DNA of 64,000 nt, taken from positions 294,501 to 358,500 of the forward strand of contig CANJKZ010000430.1 of the NCBI GenBank assembly GCA_947471745.1, in the 5' to 3' direction. Shown here in pieces: positions 47,128-59,100 of this stretch. Every line of letters begins with the position of its first letter. Positions within the stretch are counted from its first letter, which is position 1. Position numbers and translations under genes: made by a program. The notes below the pieces were generated by a model that saw only the letters and a list, made by a program, of their open reading frames with translations, searched no databases and was not told the DNA's origin. Origin of the DNA: Closterium sp. Naga37s-1. Taxonomy: Eukaryota; Streptophyta; Zygnematophyceae; Desmidiales; Closteriaceae.

Positions 47128-50100
47128 ATGGCTATCTCGTGCTACGGCGCCTCCCCTCCGCGGTGTCTGCTCGTGCCGCTCCTGCTCCTCTCCCTCGGCG
47201 TCTTGCGGATCCACGCGCGCCACCGTAGCGGCCCCGAGATAGCCGTTGCGGATGCTCAGCCGCATTCCCGCAGCATTCGCGGCGGGGAAGCCGCAAATTT
47301 TAGCCAGCAGTTCGACTTGCAATCACCCGAGGTACTGCGGCATCACACGAGCTGCTATAGTTGCAATGCTATCTTGCGACATGTGGATTTCACTGTTTCC
47401 ACTGTGGCTTTCCCGCAGTGTGGTGTTGAATTTGACACCTGTCGATTTCTCAACACTTGTCACCGAAAATGCTTCTTAGTAACACAAATCTGGGCGTTTT
47501 CCCTTTTGCGAGGGGCCCTCTCACGGCGAGCCATCGCAGTTTGGAGCATCCGGAGGCCGCCATCCGTCCTCCAGCCGCGGCGGAGGTGCGCCGCCCAGCA
47601 GCACCGGCGGGGGGAACGACGGCGCGGAGTCGATTGCGGAGTGGCAGCTGTTAGAATATAGCATAATGTATGTTTATATTTGTGCATGTGTTACACCCTA
47701 AAGTGGGTGTACACTTTGGGTCAAGGCGACCCAACCAATTTTGGTTGGGCGCCCCCAAACCCAACTCGACCGCAATTGACGGGGGGGGGCCAATAATGGT
47801 CCCCTCCAACGATTGTTGGTTACCCCAGCAATTGTTGGTCGACCCAATCTGATTGGTCCACCAATAAATGCTGAGGGTACCCCACTTCGTTCCCAAAACT
47901 TCTCATCTCCTATATGTACCGACACTCTTTCTAATCAAGACAACACTTGAGATTCTTTCATGGTATTCAGAGCCAATTGGCAAACGCCCCTCTCGACCTC
48001 TTTCTCTCAAGTTTTTTTTTCCTCCCCGCTCGTCAGGACCCTTCCGTCCTGCCCATGCAACTTGTTGCGTGGGTTTGACTTGGTTGAAGTTCAATCTTCC
48101 GTAAAGTACAACCAGTCACCACCTCCCTCCAGCTCCTACTCTATATCTCGTAAGGCGAATTTCTCGCCTCAGCTCCTGCCGCCGCATTTACGTTCTCAGC
48201 TGCCGGCGTCTCAATCGCCGCGACCTATCCGCCGTCGCCACTACTCTCGCACCGCTTTTCTTCCTTGCGGGGCATTTCGCCGCCGCCGCCGCTGCTTCAC
48301 TCGCCGCGGGGCATTTCGCCGCCGCCGCCACTGTTCCCACTCGCCGCGGGGCATTTCGCCGCCGCCGCCACTGCTCCCACTCGCCGCGGGGCATTTCGCC
48401 GCCGCCGCCACTGCTCCCACTCGCCGCGGGGCATTTCGCCTCCGCCGCCACTACTCCACTCGCCGCGGGGCATTTCGCCGCCGCCGCCACTGCTCCCACT
48501 CGCCGCGGGGCATTTCGCCGCCGCCGCCTCTGCTCCCACTCGCCGCGGGGCATTTCGCCGCCGCCGCCACTGCTCCCACTCGCCGCGGGGCATTTCGCCT
48601 CCGCCGCCACTGCTCCCACTCGCCGCGGGGCATTTCGCCTCCGCCGCCACTACTCCACTCGCCGCGGGGCATTTCGCCGCCGCCGCCACTGCTCCCACTC
48701 GCCGCGGGGCATTTCGCCGCCGCCGCCACTGCTCCCACTCGCCGCGGGGCATTTCGCCTCCGCCGCCTCTACTCACTCGCTGCGGGCAATTTGCCGCCGC
48801 CACTGCCTCTCCTCGCTGCAAGACACTTCGCCGCGGCTGCTCCTACTCTCCCTCGCCGCCAGGCACTTAGCTACTGCCTCATCTCTTCCTCCCCGCCGCT
48901 CCCTCGACCCTTCCCCCCCCCCCATTGCTTCCGCCCACCGTTTCCTCTCCCGCTGCCTCTCTCATACTATCTCTGCTCTCCGCCTCTCCTGCCACGCTAC
49001 TGCTCCCAATCCTCTCCCACGTGCTGCTACTAACCCCCCTCCTCCTCTCCCTCAGCTTCCAACCTGCCTCGCTTTCGCTCGCTACTAACATTTTTTCTCC
49101 CCTCACATCGCACTAACTTACTGCTATGGCTGCTCCTTCTCTTCCTCAGAATTTCAACACTCTCTCCATTGATCGGCTCGAGCTCGCTCCCGATCAGAGC
49201 GCTATCAACTGGTACTCCTACACAGGGAGCATGCGCCGCCTCCTCGGCGTCATCCACATCCCCAACACCTCCTCCACCCTCCTCGACCTTGTCCTCCGCC
49301 ATGCTGCCGCTCTCCCGCCAACGCCCCCTATGTCCCCTGGATCGGCCCCCACTCTCCCGCCTGACCCTGGACCTGAACCTGACGAACCAGATCTGCCCGC
49401 TGCCTCCACGGATCCTGTTCGCCAAGCCGCTGATGAAGCAGCCTACGATCTCGAGCGGCGTCGGTTCCTCACGCTCCGAGCGGACCATCGTGCGGCTCGC
49501 GAGCAATACGACATGCGCCAAGCTGCCATAATAAATCACCGCACCATGGCTGACCGCTACACTCTCGCGCTCGCTGAATATACCGCTAAAGCTGCTGCTT
49601 GGAAGGAATCTGACCTTTCTGCCTCTAATATTATCCTTGGTGGTCTCCCCCCCGCTCTAATGCGAGACTTTCAGGAACAAGAGCTTCACGCACCTGCCCT
49701 TTGGGCCTCCCTTCACGCCATGTTTGAGCGCCATGACGTCAACTCCGTGGGGCTGCTCCTTGACGAATACTGGGAGACAACGCTCGCAACCTGCACTGGT
49801 GCCGTCGCCTACACCGGCCGCATGACCTCTCTCGCCAAGCGACTTAAGGCTCGCCAGTCCGAACTCCCCCAGTTCATCCAGATAGATCGCCTTCTCCGCG
49901 GTCTCAACCCGTCCTACGACATGCACGTCATTGCCTTCCGCGAAAATCAGCCGTTTGCGGATGTTGCTGCTGTCGTTCAATGGATCATTGACACCGAAAC
50001 CCGCCTCCTTCGTACCAACCCGCCTTCTCTCAACACGGCTCAAGCACCCGCGCCAGAACTCAACGCCACCCAGACACGCGGTGGTGGGCGTGGTGGTGGT

Positions 50101-53100
50101 CGCGGTGGCGGACGTGGAGGTGGGCGTGGTGGCGGCCGTGGTGGTGGACGTGGTGGCACCTTTGGTGGACGCACTCCTTCTTGCACGGGCGGCCCTGGAG
50201 GAAGTGGACGTGGTGGTAGCGGACCTGGTCAACTCCCCCCCTGCCCCTACGTTCGCCGTCACGGCCCTCGCGCTGGGGAACCCTGCGGTCAAACCAACCA
50301 CCCCATAACCACCTGCTTCGGCGTCTTGGACGATGCCTGGTTTGATCGTGGTAACCATGGTACCCCCCCCCGCTGGTCCGCTCTTGCAAGTCGTCCCACT
50401 GTCCATGATGTTCAACATCTCCCTCTCTATCAACCCTCCCACCTTAACCTCACCACTCCCTCTCCTCAACTGCAACTCCAGCAGTTTTTGCAGCATCTTC
50501 AGTCACAGCAGTTGCAGCAGCCCCCGCAGCTGCCCCCACAGCCGCAGCCGCACCAGCAGCCACAGCAGCCGCCCTGGGGAGGTGGGGGAGGCGCAGCCGC
50601 CACAGCAGCGGCAGCGGCAGCAGCAGCAGCAGCAGCAGCAGCAACTGCCGCCTGGCAGCAGCAACTGCCGCCTGGCAGCAGCAACCTCTTGGCTTCAGTT
50701 CTGCCGCCACCGCCGCCCATACCTCCCCAGCTGAGTCATACTCTAGCTTTCTTGGTCAGCTAGCTTCTCCCTTGCCTAGCACCACCTCCATGTATCCCTC
50801 TGTTCTTAATAACAGTGACTTCCAGTATTCTGCGTCTCCTTCCCTGCTCACCTTGGACTTTGTCCTCGATAGCGGGGCCACCGTCAGTGCCCTGAAGGAC
50901 GCTGGCATTCTCAAAACACTATCTCTCCCCTCCACTGTTCATGGCGCTGATTCTAGCTTCTCGATCCCATGCACACACTCCTCTACTCTTCCGTGTCCCC
51001 TCTTTCCCTCCGGCACTATCACTGGCCTCCACATTCCCACTCTTCGTCACAACCTTATTTCTCTTCATGATCTCCAAAAAGCCGGCATTACCGCCATTTT
51101 TCCTGCCCACTTTTCCTATTGCGATCTCATTCATACCTCCACTGGCCGCCTTGTCTATCGCCTCCCAATCTGCCCCCGCACTCACCTTTACACACTACGT
51201 CTCCCTTTTCCGGCATCATGTCATCTCACCACCCGTCGCTCCACCTACCCTTCTCCCACCATTGCTCCTCCCCCTTCATCATCTCCCACTCCCTCTACCT
51301 CTCCCGACCTCTCCCTCTCTCACCCCGCCATTCTCCTCCATCACCGTCTTGGTCACCCCAACCTCACCACCCTCCGTGCCGCAATATCCTCTCGCCTCCT
51401 TCATGGGCTCCCCCCTGCCCTTCCTCCCCTACCCACCTCACCAGCTCCTCCTTGTCCCACTTGCATTCATGGCAAACTCAAACAAAAACCCCATCACAGC
51501 CATCCCTCATTTGCTACTGCTCCCCTAGATCTCGTCCACATGGACCTCTGGGGTCCCTCCCCCTCCCCTTCCCGCCAGGGCCACCGCTTTATGCTCGTCC
51601 TCGTAGACGACCATAGCCGCTACTCCTCTGTGTTTCTACTCCACACGAAAGCTGAAGCAGCCGCTGTCATCATCGCCTGGGCCGAACAAGCGCGCGTGCA
51701 CTTCGGCCGACCCATCCGTCGCCTTCACTCTGACGGTGGCGGGGAGTTTCTCAACCATACCATTGCCTCCTACTGCAAAGCACATGGCACTCAACAGACG
51801 TCCACTCTCCCTCATTCTCCGCAACAAAACGGTGTAGCTGAAAGTCGCATCCGTGAGATCACCAAAACTGCCCGCTGTCTCCTCACCCATGCATCTACCC
51901 CTCCCTCCCTTTGGGGCTATGCTCTCACTCATGCCGCCCTTCTCACCAACCTCTACCCTCACCCCCACCATCCCAACCTCACTCCCACTGAGCTTTGGTG
52001 CAACTCCAAACCTGATGCCTCCGTCCTTCGCGTCTGGGGCTGCAAATCCTTTGTTCTCATTCCTTCACACAGACCTATGCCAAGGACTTTTGGGAAACCT
52101 TCTCACCTACCGCAAAATTCGGGACCCTTCGCACGCTTCTCGACTTTGGCTCCCGCAACGGCATGGAGATCTCATCAATGGATGTCTCTAACGCTTTTCT
52201 TCAGGGGAACCTCCACGAACAAATCTTCCTCGACCGCCCAGATGGCTTCCATGAAGCCTTCCCACCAGACACTGTCTGGGAACTACGCCGTCCAGTCTAC
52301 GGCCTGAAGCAGGCTCCTCGGGAATGGCATGCTAAGCTGGCATCTACACTCTGTGCTCTCGGATTTCAACCATCTCACTCTGACGCCAGTCTCTTCATTC
52401 GGACCCGTCCCAGCCGCTTCTTCGTCCTAGTCTATGTTGACGACATGGTGCTCCTCGCCGACACCTCCGCCGACATGACCGACGTTAAGGAAGAACTACA
52501 AGCTCGTCTCCAGTGCAAGGACCTTGGCGAATTACGCCACTACTTGGGCATGGAGATCACACGCGATCGAGCTGCCCGCACCATCACCTTATCTCAATCT
52601 CACTATCTTCAGCAGGTGTTGGAGCGGTTCGACATGGCTCTCGCCAACCCAGTGGCCACTCCCCTTCCATTCGGCCATGGGCTTGCTCCACCCACCTCCC
52701 CCTCCGCCTCCACTCAGCCCTATGCGGAACTGGTTGGCTCCATCATGTATGCCATGATGGGGACCCGTCCCGACCTCGCCTACCCCATCAGCGTCCTGGC
52801 GCGTTTCGTCGGTACCGGTCGTCACACCTCCGTGCATTGGAGAGCCGCCAAACGAGTCCTACGCTACCTCCGTGGCACTCAGGACCATGTTCTCACCCTT
52901 GGTGGTGCCTCTCCCCCGCTCCTCACCGGCTTCAGTGACTCGTCTTGGTCAGACTCTCAGCCGGATCGCCGCTCTTCCCAAGGATATGGCTTCACGCTCG
53001 GTAGCGGCTTGGTCAGCTGGCGCTCCACCCGCTCCTCCGCCATCGCCCTCTCATCTTGTGAAGCCGAACTCTATGCTGGTACCATGGCTGCGCAGGAAGG

Positions 53101-56100
53101 ACGCTGGCTTTCCTTCTTGCTAGCCGAGCTTGGGGCCCCCCAGCCATGCCCCACGCTCTGGTGCGACAACGCCAGCACGATCCACCTCACCAAGAATCCG
53201 GTCTTCCACGGGCGCTCCAAACACATCGAACTACGCTACTTCTACATTCGCGATCTTGTCCAGCAAGGCCATCTTGCCGTCCGAAAAATTGCCGCCGAAG
53301 CCAACCTCGCTGACATCTTCACCAAAGCTCTTCCGAAGCTAGCCCACCGGGCCTTCCTTCGCCTTCTTGGCCTCTCCCCGGCTTCATGATTCCGGGGTTG
53401 TGCACACTTATAAACCTCTTATGCTACGGGGTTGTGTTAGAATATAGCATAATGTATGTTTATATTTGTGCATGTGTTACACCCTAAAGTGGGTGTACAC
53501 TTTGGGTCAAGGCGACCCAACCAATTTTGGTTGGGCAGCCCCAAACCCAACTCGACCGCAATTGACGGGGGGGGGCCAATAATGGTCCCCTCCAACGATT
53601 GTTGGTTACCCCAGCAATTGTTGGTCGACCCAATCTGATTGGTCCACCAATAAATGCTGAGGGTACCCCACTTCGTTCCCAAAACTTCTCATCTCCTATA
53701 TGTACCGACACTCTTTCTAATCAAGACAACACTTGAGATTCTTTCAGCAGCGGCGATCAGCGGAAGCGGGCGCGCACTTCTTCCCCCTGCAGCGCGCGGA
53801 AGACGCACCCAGCAGGGAGGAGATACACCGCCGGATCCTCGGGCCCAAAGTGAGTGCGGGGTGGAGGGGTGCCGACTGGCGTAATGCATCATGCATTATG
53901 CATCCCTTTATGCCGTGGGACGTATGAGAAGGGACGAGATTCCTGCGAGATTGCTCATGGCGCCGCTGCATAGCACTGAGTGGACAGCCATAAAGTAGCC
54001 GCTGCCCTTTCGTTGGCACGCAACTTGTCGGGCCTTGGACTTTCGCAATGGCTGTTTGCAATTGACTCAGTCGTGTGTCTCCGCGTGGCTGTGATGCTTC
54101 CATCCGTGACTTGCGCAGGGCCTGGGAGGTGGCTTGAAGGGCAACGTAGAGTCAAGCAAGGCATCTGATGTGAGTGAGCACCGCTGGCGACACAACACAA
54201 TGCTGCTGGTAGTCCTATTCCTGCAGTCTAATAGCGTGGTGCGATCTCAGGCAGTCATTTGTGGAACGGTGGCAAGTGACAGGTGGCAGGTGTAACGCCT
54301 GCGGGCTTACACGAATGAGTTGAAAAGCATCTGCTGTGCAACTGAAAGGCTTTAATAAACACCCCCGTTTTGACCCGGTGGGGCCGTGATAGTCGACATT
54401 TGACCATTCTGCCTGCCATTCGCCCATTAGCCTTGCTCGGGCTGAGCTGGGACTCGGAAGCACCGCTCTGCGCGACCCATCCCCTACCTTGCACTTGCCT
54501 CGTAGCGAACCTCCCACCTGCCTCTTCAATTCTGCCTCGTCGCATGCATGCTGTTGGTGTTGCCGCCTCAAGTCGTCTCGCCTCACATGGGCTGTCCCGC
54601 CTACCCACCCACCCACCTGGTTGCTGGTTGTTATCACTGCGTGCCTGCATCCCTGCGTGCCTGCATCCCTGCGTGCCTGCATCCCTGCGTGCCTGCATCC
54701 CTGCGTGCCTGCATCCCTGCGTGCCTGCATCCCTGCGTGCCTGCATCCCTGCGTGCCTGCATCCCTGCGTGCCTGCATCCCTGCGTGCCTGCATCCCTGC
54801 TTGCGTGCATCACTGCTTGCGTGCAGACAACGTATTATCAGCCAATGAAGGACTTCGACAGCACGCTGGTCTCAACGGCCAACGGCACAATGGGCAACAC
54901 CATGGTCAACTACAGCACCACCATCAACGACAAGAAGATCCCTCTCCTGTATGCCCCGCCGTTCTCCTCTCGCTGCATGCCACTCGTAGCATGCCACTCG
55001 CAGCATCTCACTTTCACCAACAGTAGGAGTGTGCCTACCCACCTTTTTTCCTCCCACCTTTCACCTGCCCCCCATTCCAATTCCCCATTGTGTGACCTCC
55101 CTTCTTCTCCTCTTTCCACCATCGGGCACATCTCTGTCTCCCTCGCACCAGCGTGTATCCGTACTACGTGAACCTCAAGCTGGGGTCGAGGAAGCAGGAG
55201 TTCAGCATGGCGCTCAACCTCGTTGTGTCTTCTGTGTTTGTGCCCTGCGACTGCCTGCACTGCGGCTCCATGCGCAAGGGGGTGCATGGGGTTCCGCCCT
55301 CAGCGCACCCACCCACACATTCACCCTCTCACCCACACACTCACCCTCTCACCCACACATTCACCCTCTCACCCACACATTCACCCTCTCACCCACACAT
55401 TCACCCTCTCACCCACGCTCTGGGGAATCTGCGGGGAGGGAATGAGAGTGGCGGCCTGGGGGTGGGAGGGTGAAATTAGGACATGATTGAGAGGGAGGTG
55501 AGTGCGAGTGGGAGTGAGGTGAGAGGTAGAGACTGACGGTGTGTGGAGGGATGCAATCGAGTTACAGCCATGGCCCCTAGTCCCTTCCTTAACCCATTCT
55601 GCATACACCCCCCTTTTTATGAAGCCTTTAGTTCCTGCTGAAGCCTGAGTTTGCCTGTAGCTTTCTCTCCCATTACGTTGTGACAACACACGTGTGAATT
55701 ATTCCTGTTCCTGTTACAAGATCAAGTAAATCCTGCCTCTCGCCCCCCACCCTCCCCCGTACTCGCCCCATCCTCTTCAACCCTAGCCACAACGCCTTCA
55801 GGCCCCTCTCGACTCTCTGCACACTGACTACAGCAAGCCGTTCCCCTCTAGCCTCACCTCACGTTCCCCTCCTTCCCCTCCCCTGGCTCTCTTTCCCTCT
55901 CCCTCTCCCTCTCCCTCTCCCTCTCCCTCTCGCCCTCCCTCTCGCTCTCGCTCTCCCGCAGACCACCTACAGCAAGCCCTTCAGCACGCTCTCCTCCACA
56001 ACCCTCAAGTACATCTCCTGTGTCGACCAGCGCTGCATGGCCGGCACAGGAAATGGCAACTTCGGCTGCAACACAGAGGGGCTCCCCAACTACATCAACA

Positions 56101-59100
56101 CCACGGGCATGCTGCCTGGGGACGACGCTCTCTGCGTGTACGATGCAAGCGGAGGCTACGATTACTACGAAGCTGACTATGAGCCGGGATCGAGTATTCG
56201 GTCAGTGGGGCATGTGGTGGAGGACACTGTCTACCTCACTGCACCTGATGGTACCGAAGTCAACCGATCCATCATTTTTGGGTGAGACTCTCTCCTTGTC
56301 AACCGATCTGTCTTGTCATCCTCTTTCTCGTGGTTCCTCCCTCGGTTCCCCTCTACCCATTGGCGGTATCTCAAGTACTCACCTCCCCATTCATTCTGTC
56401 CCTCACTCTCTTCCTGTCCACCGCCCCCCCTTGCCTGCTCAGCTGTGGAGTGAACCAGCAGGGCTACTGGGGCATGCAGGGGTGGCAGTACGGCTCGTGG
56501 GCAGCAGGAGGCGTGCTGGGGCTGGGAATGTACAGCCCCTTCCTCTGGCAGCTCACCTCCTTTGATGCCGCAACCACCGTGGCGGTGTGCTTGGAGAAAC
56601 CCACGCCCACCAAGGAGACGGGGGGGGATGGCAAGGTGCCGCTGCAGACAGGCAGCAGCCATCTCACCATCGGAGCCACCGGCCTCCCTGCCGGCGCCAG
56701 CTACGCCACCATGTAACCCCGCTCCACGCCCTCTCGTGCTCTCACGCTCTCTTGTGCCTCATTTTAATCATCCACCCAAATTCATCCATCCATCCATCCA
56801 TCCATCCATCCATCCATCCATCCATCCATCCATCCATCCATCCATCCATCCATCCATCCATCCATCCATCCATCATCCATCCATCCATCCATCCATCCAT
56901 CCATCCATCCATCCATCCATCCATCCATCCATCCATCCATCCATCCATCCATCCATCCATCCATCCATTTATCTATCCATCCATCCATCCATCTGTCCAC
57001 CCACCCATCCACCCACCCATCCACCCACCCATCCACCCACCCATCCACCCACCTCATGTCTGTTACACCCCTGTGCAATTCCTCCACTCCACGCAGGGAT
57101 CAGTATAATGGCATGCAGTACAGCGAGATCACACTCACCATGGGCACAGGCACGGACGACTTCCGCTACATCACAGACGACTACACCAACCTAGACCGAG
57201 ACCCTGCCGACCCCATCACGCCGGGCTTCTTCTTCATGCCCGAGTCCTTCGTGCACCTCCTGCGCTACCCTCTCTTCATGAACCTTATCAACACGGTATG
57301 TTCCTTCCCCTCACCCTGTGCCTGTGCCTGTGCCTGCCTGCGTGCCTGAGAGCCTGGCAGTACCAAGGTATGCATGTGAAGCCTGGCCAAGTCCAACCAA
57401 GGGCTGCTTTGACCAGCCGTTCGTATTCTCCTGGCCTGCTTCATTTCTATGTGCACCCCACTTGCAAGAGGCATGTATTGAGTTGACTCGCATGAGCCAT
57501 AGCTACTTGGCTGAACAAGAAATCCAAAGAACAAGTTGTGCAAAAGTGGACTTGGTCTGTGCTCCTTCATCCACGAATATCATTGTGACAGCAGTCTGGT
57601 TCTTCACATAGGCAAGTGGCTTGAAAGTGGCTTGAAAGTGGCTTGAAAGTGGCTTGAAAGTGGCTTGAAAGTGGCTTGAATTCTTGCCTAAAGGCTTCGG
57701 CCGATCCAGGCGGATGACATTGTCAGGTGGGGAGTTTGGCTGGGGCGGCACATCCTCAGTTCCACCTGTCAATATTACCTTGAGAATTCTCAGAAGTGAC
57801 TTTCAAAAGGATGCCAAAGTTGGAAAAGTCTGGAGTCCATGTTTCAGCTGCCACCAGCTTTCTCTTGGTCCGCATCCTGTGCGCGTGACTCAAAATCTGA
57901 AAATATGCCATGTAACCCAGCCTCACTTTCCATCGAACTCTGGGCATAGACTGGACTGAGCTGGGCTGGCCATGCGGCATGTTCCTTGACCCCTTTCACG
58001 TCTCTCCCGTGACCCCATTCACACCTTCACACCCACTTCTAAACTTCCTTTTCTCCACCTACTCCAGCCCTGCCCTTTTCATGCCTTCTCAGCCCACTTG
58101 ACTGAGTCTCGTGTCAGGGCCTTTTAATGAGCACGCCGAGTCACCGAATGGCTTGCTTGGTTGATTCGACGCTCGTCAAGGCTGTTCCCCAATCCCATGC
58201 GCCCTCCGCAGGTTTCAGCTACTGTGTACTGCATCTTGGCTACGCCTCTTCGTGCTGACTCTGCCTATCAAAACTACATTGGAGGTGCGACGGTTATGCA
58301 CATCTGCTCTCCTTTCTCTACAGGCCTCATGCTAGCACCCTTCTTTCCCCTTCCTTCACCGAACTAGCTCTGCTGTGCTGTGCTGGCCATCCTCTGCCAT
58401 CTATCCACCCACCACCCGCTCCTCACAACACGCCTACCATCCGCTTACCATCCGCCTACCAGCGGATGCAAGATGATAGTTTGGTTGAGCAAGCAGGGAT
58501 TGCTGCATTGAATATTACTGTTGAGGATGCCACAAAGCGGGAGGCCATATGGGCTCTGATATTATCGCTAAACCCTAAACCCTGCCCTTCCCACTTCCCT
58601 GCTCCCATCCCAACCCCACTCTTTTCTCTCTGCCACCCGCTGTGGATGCATGCGGCGGTGCTGAGCAGAACCAGGGCTGATCGGCAAGTACCTCTTTCTC
58701 GACTACGGCTATTTGACTGCAGGATGGATGAATGCCCCTCACTGTAAGCTGCTGCTCACCCTGCCCACAATGCCTGCCTTCCCTTCTCTCTCCCCAGCAC
58801 ATGCGATCGTTCTTGCCCCTAAAGTCTTATTATTTCAAGCTCCTTCCTGCGGATTAACTCTCTCCTGCACCCTGTTACTGCTATTGATGTGGTTTGTTAG
58901 CAACAGATATTGCATTCCCACCAGACACCAAATGTTTCTGTCTCCACCATAAAATCATAACCATTGTCTGCCTCCACCACTGGCTCCTGTCAGCCAACTT
59001 CTAATGTTCTTCTAATGTGCGTTTCTTGCTCGCTTTCTTCCCACTCGCCTCATCCCTCTTATCAATACTCAACTCATCTCTTCTCCCCTCTCCTCTCTCC

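Larger units (their letters stand above)
47649..53746 (+). mobile_element. Copia-4: Ty1/copia element inserted in exon 2 of gene C
   Basis: A 6098-bp element with 312-bp LTRs (TGTTAGAATATAGC to GAGATTCTTTCA) differing at only two adjacent bases (47751-47752 area). It is flanked by the 5-bp duplication GCAGC at 47644-47648 and 53747-53751. The primer-binding site TGGTATTCAGAGCC follows the 5' LTR. It has gag, but pol is broken by a large internal deletion. Same orientation as gene C. Confidence 0.95.

Noticed and set aside
48250-48790. CRISPR-like array
   Set aside because: Units are contiguous, GC-rich and without unique spacers. It is a minisatellite in the Copia-4 leader, in a eukaryotic sequence.
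58466-58747. Extra coding exon in gene C between exons 11 and 12
   Set aside because: Homologous intron text in A (about 7300) and B (about 34280) is not open, and using it would break the conserved phase.
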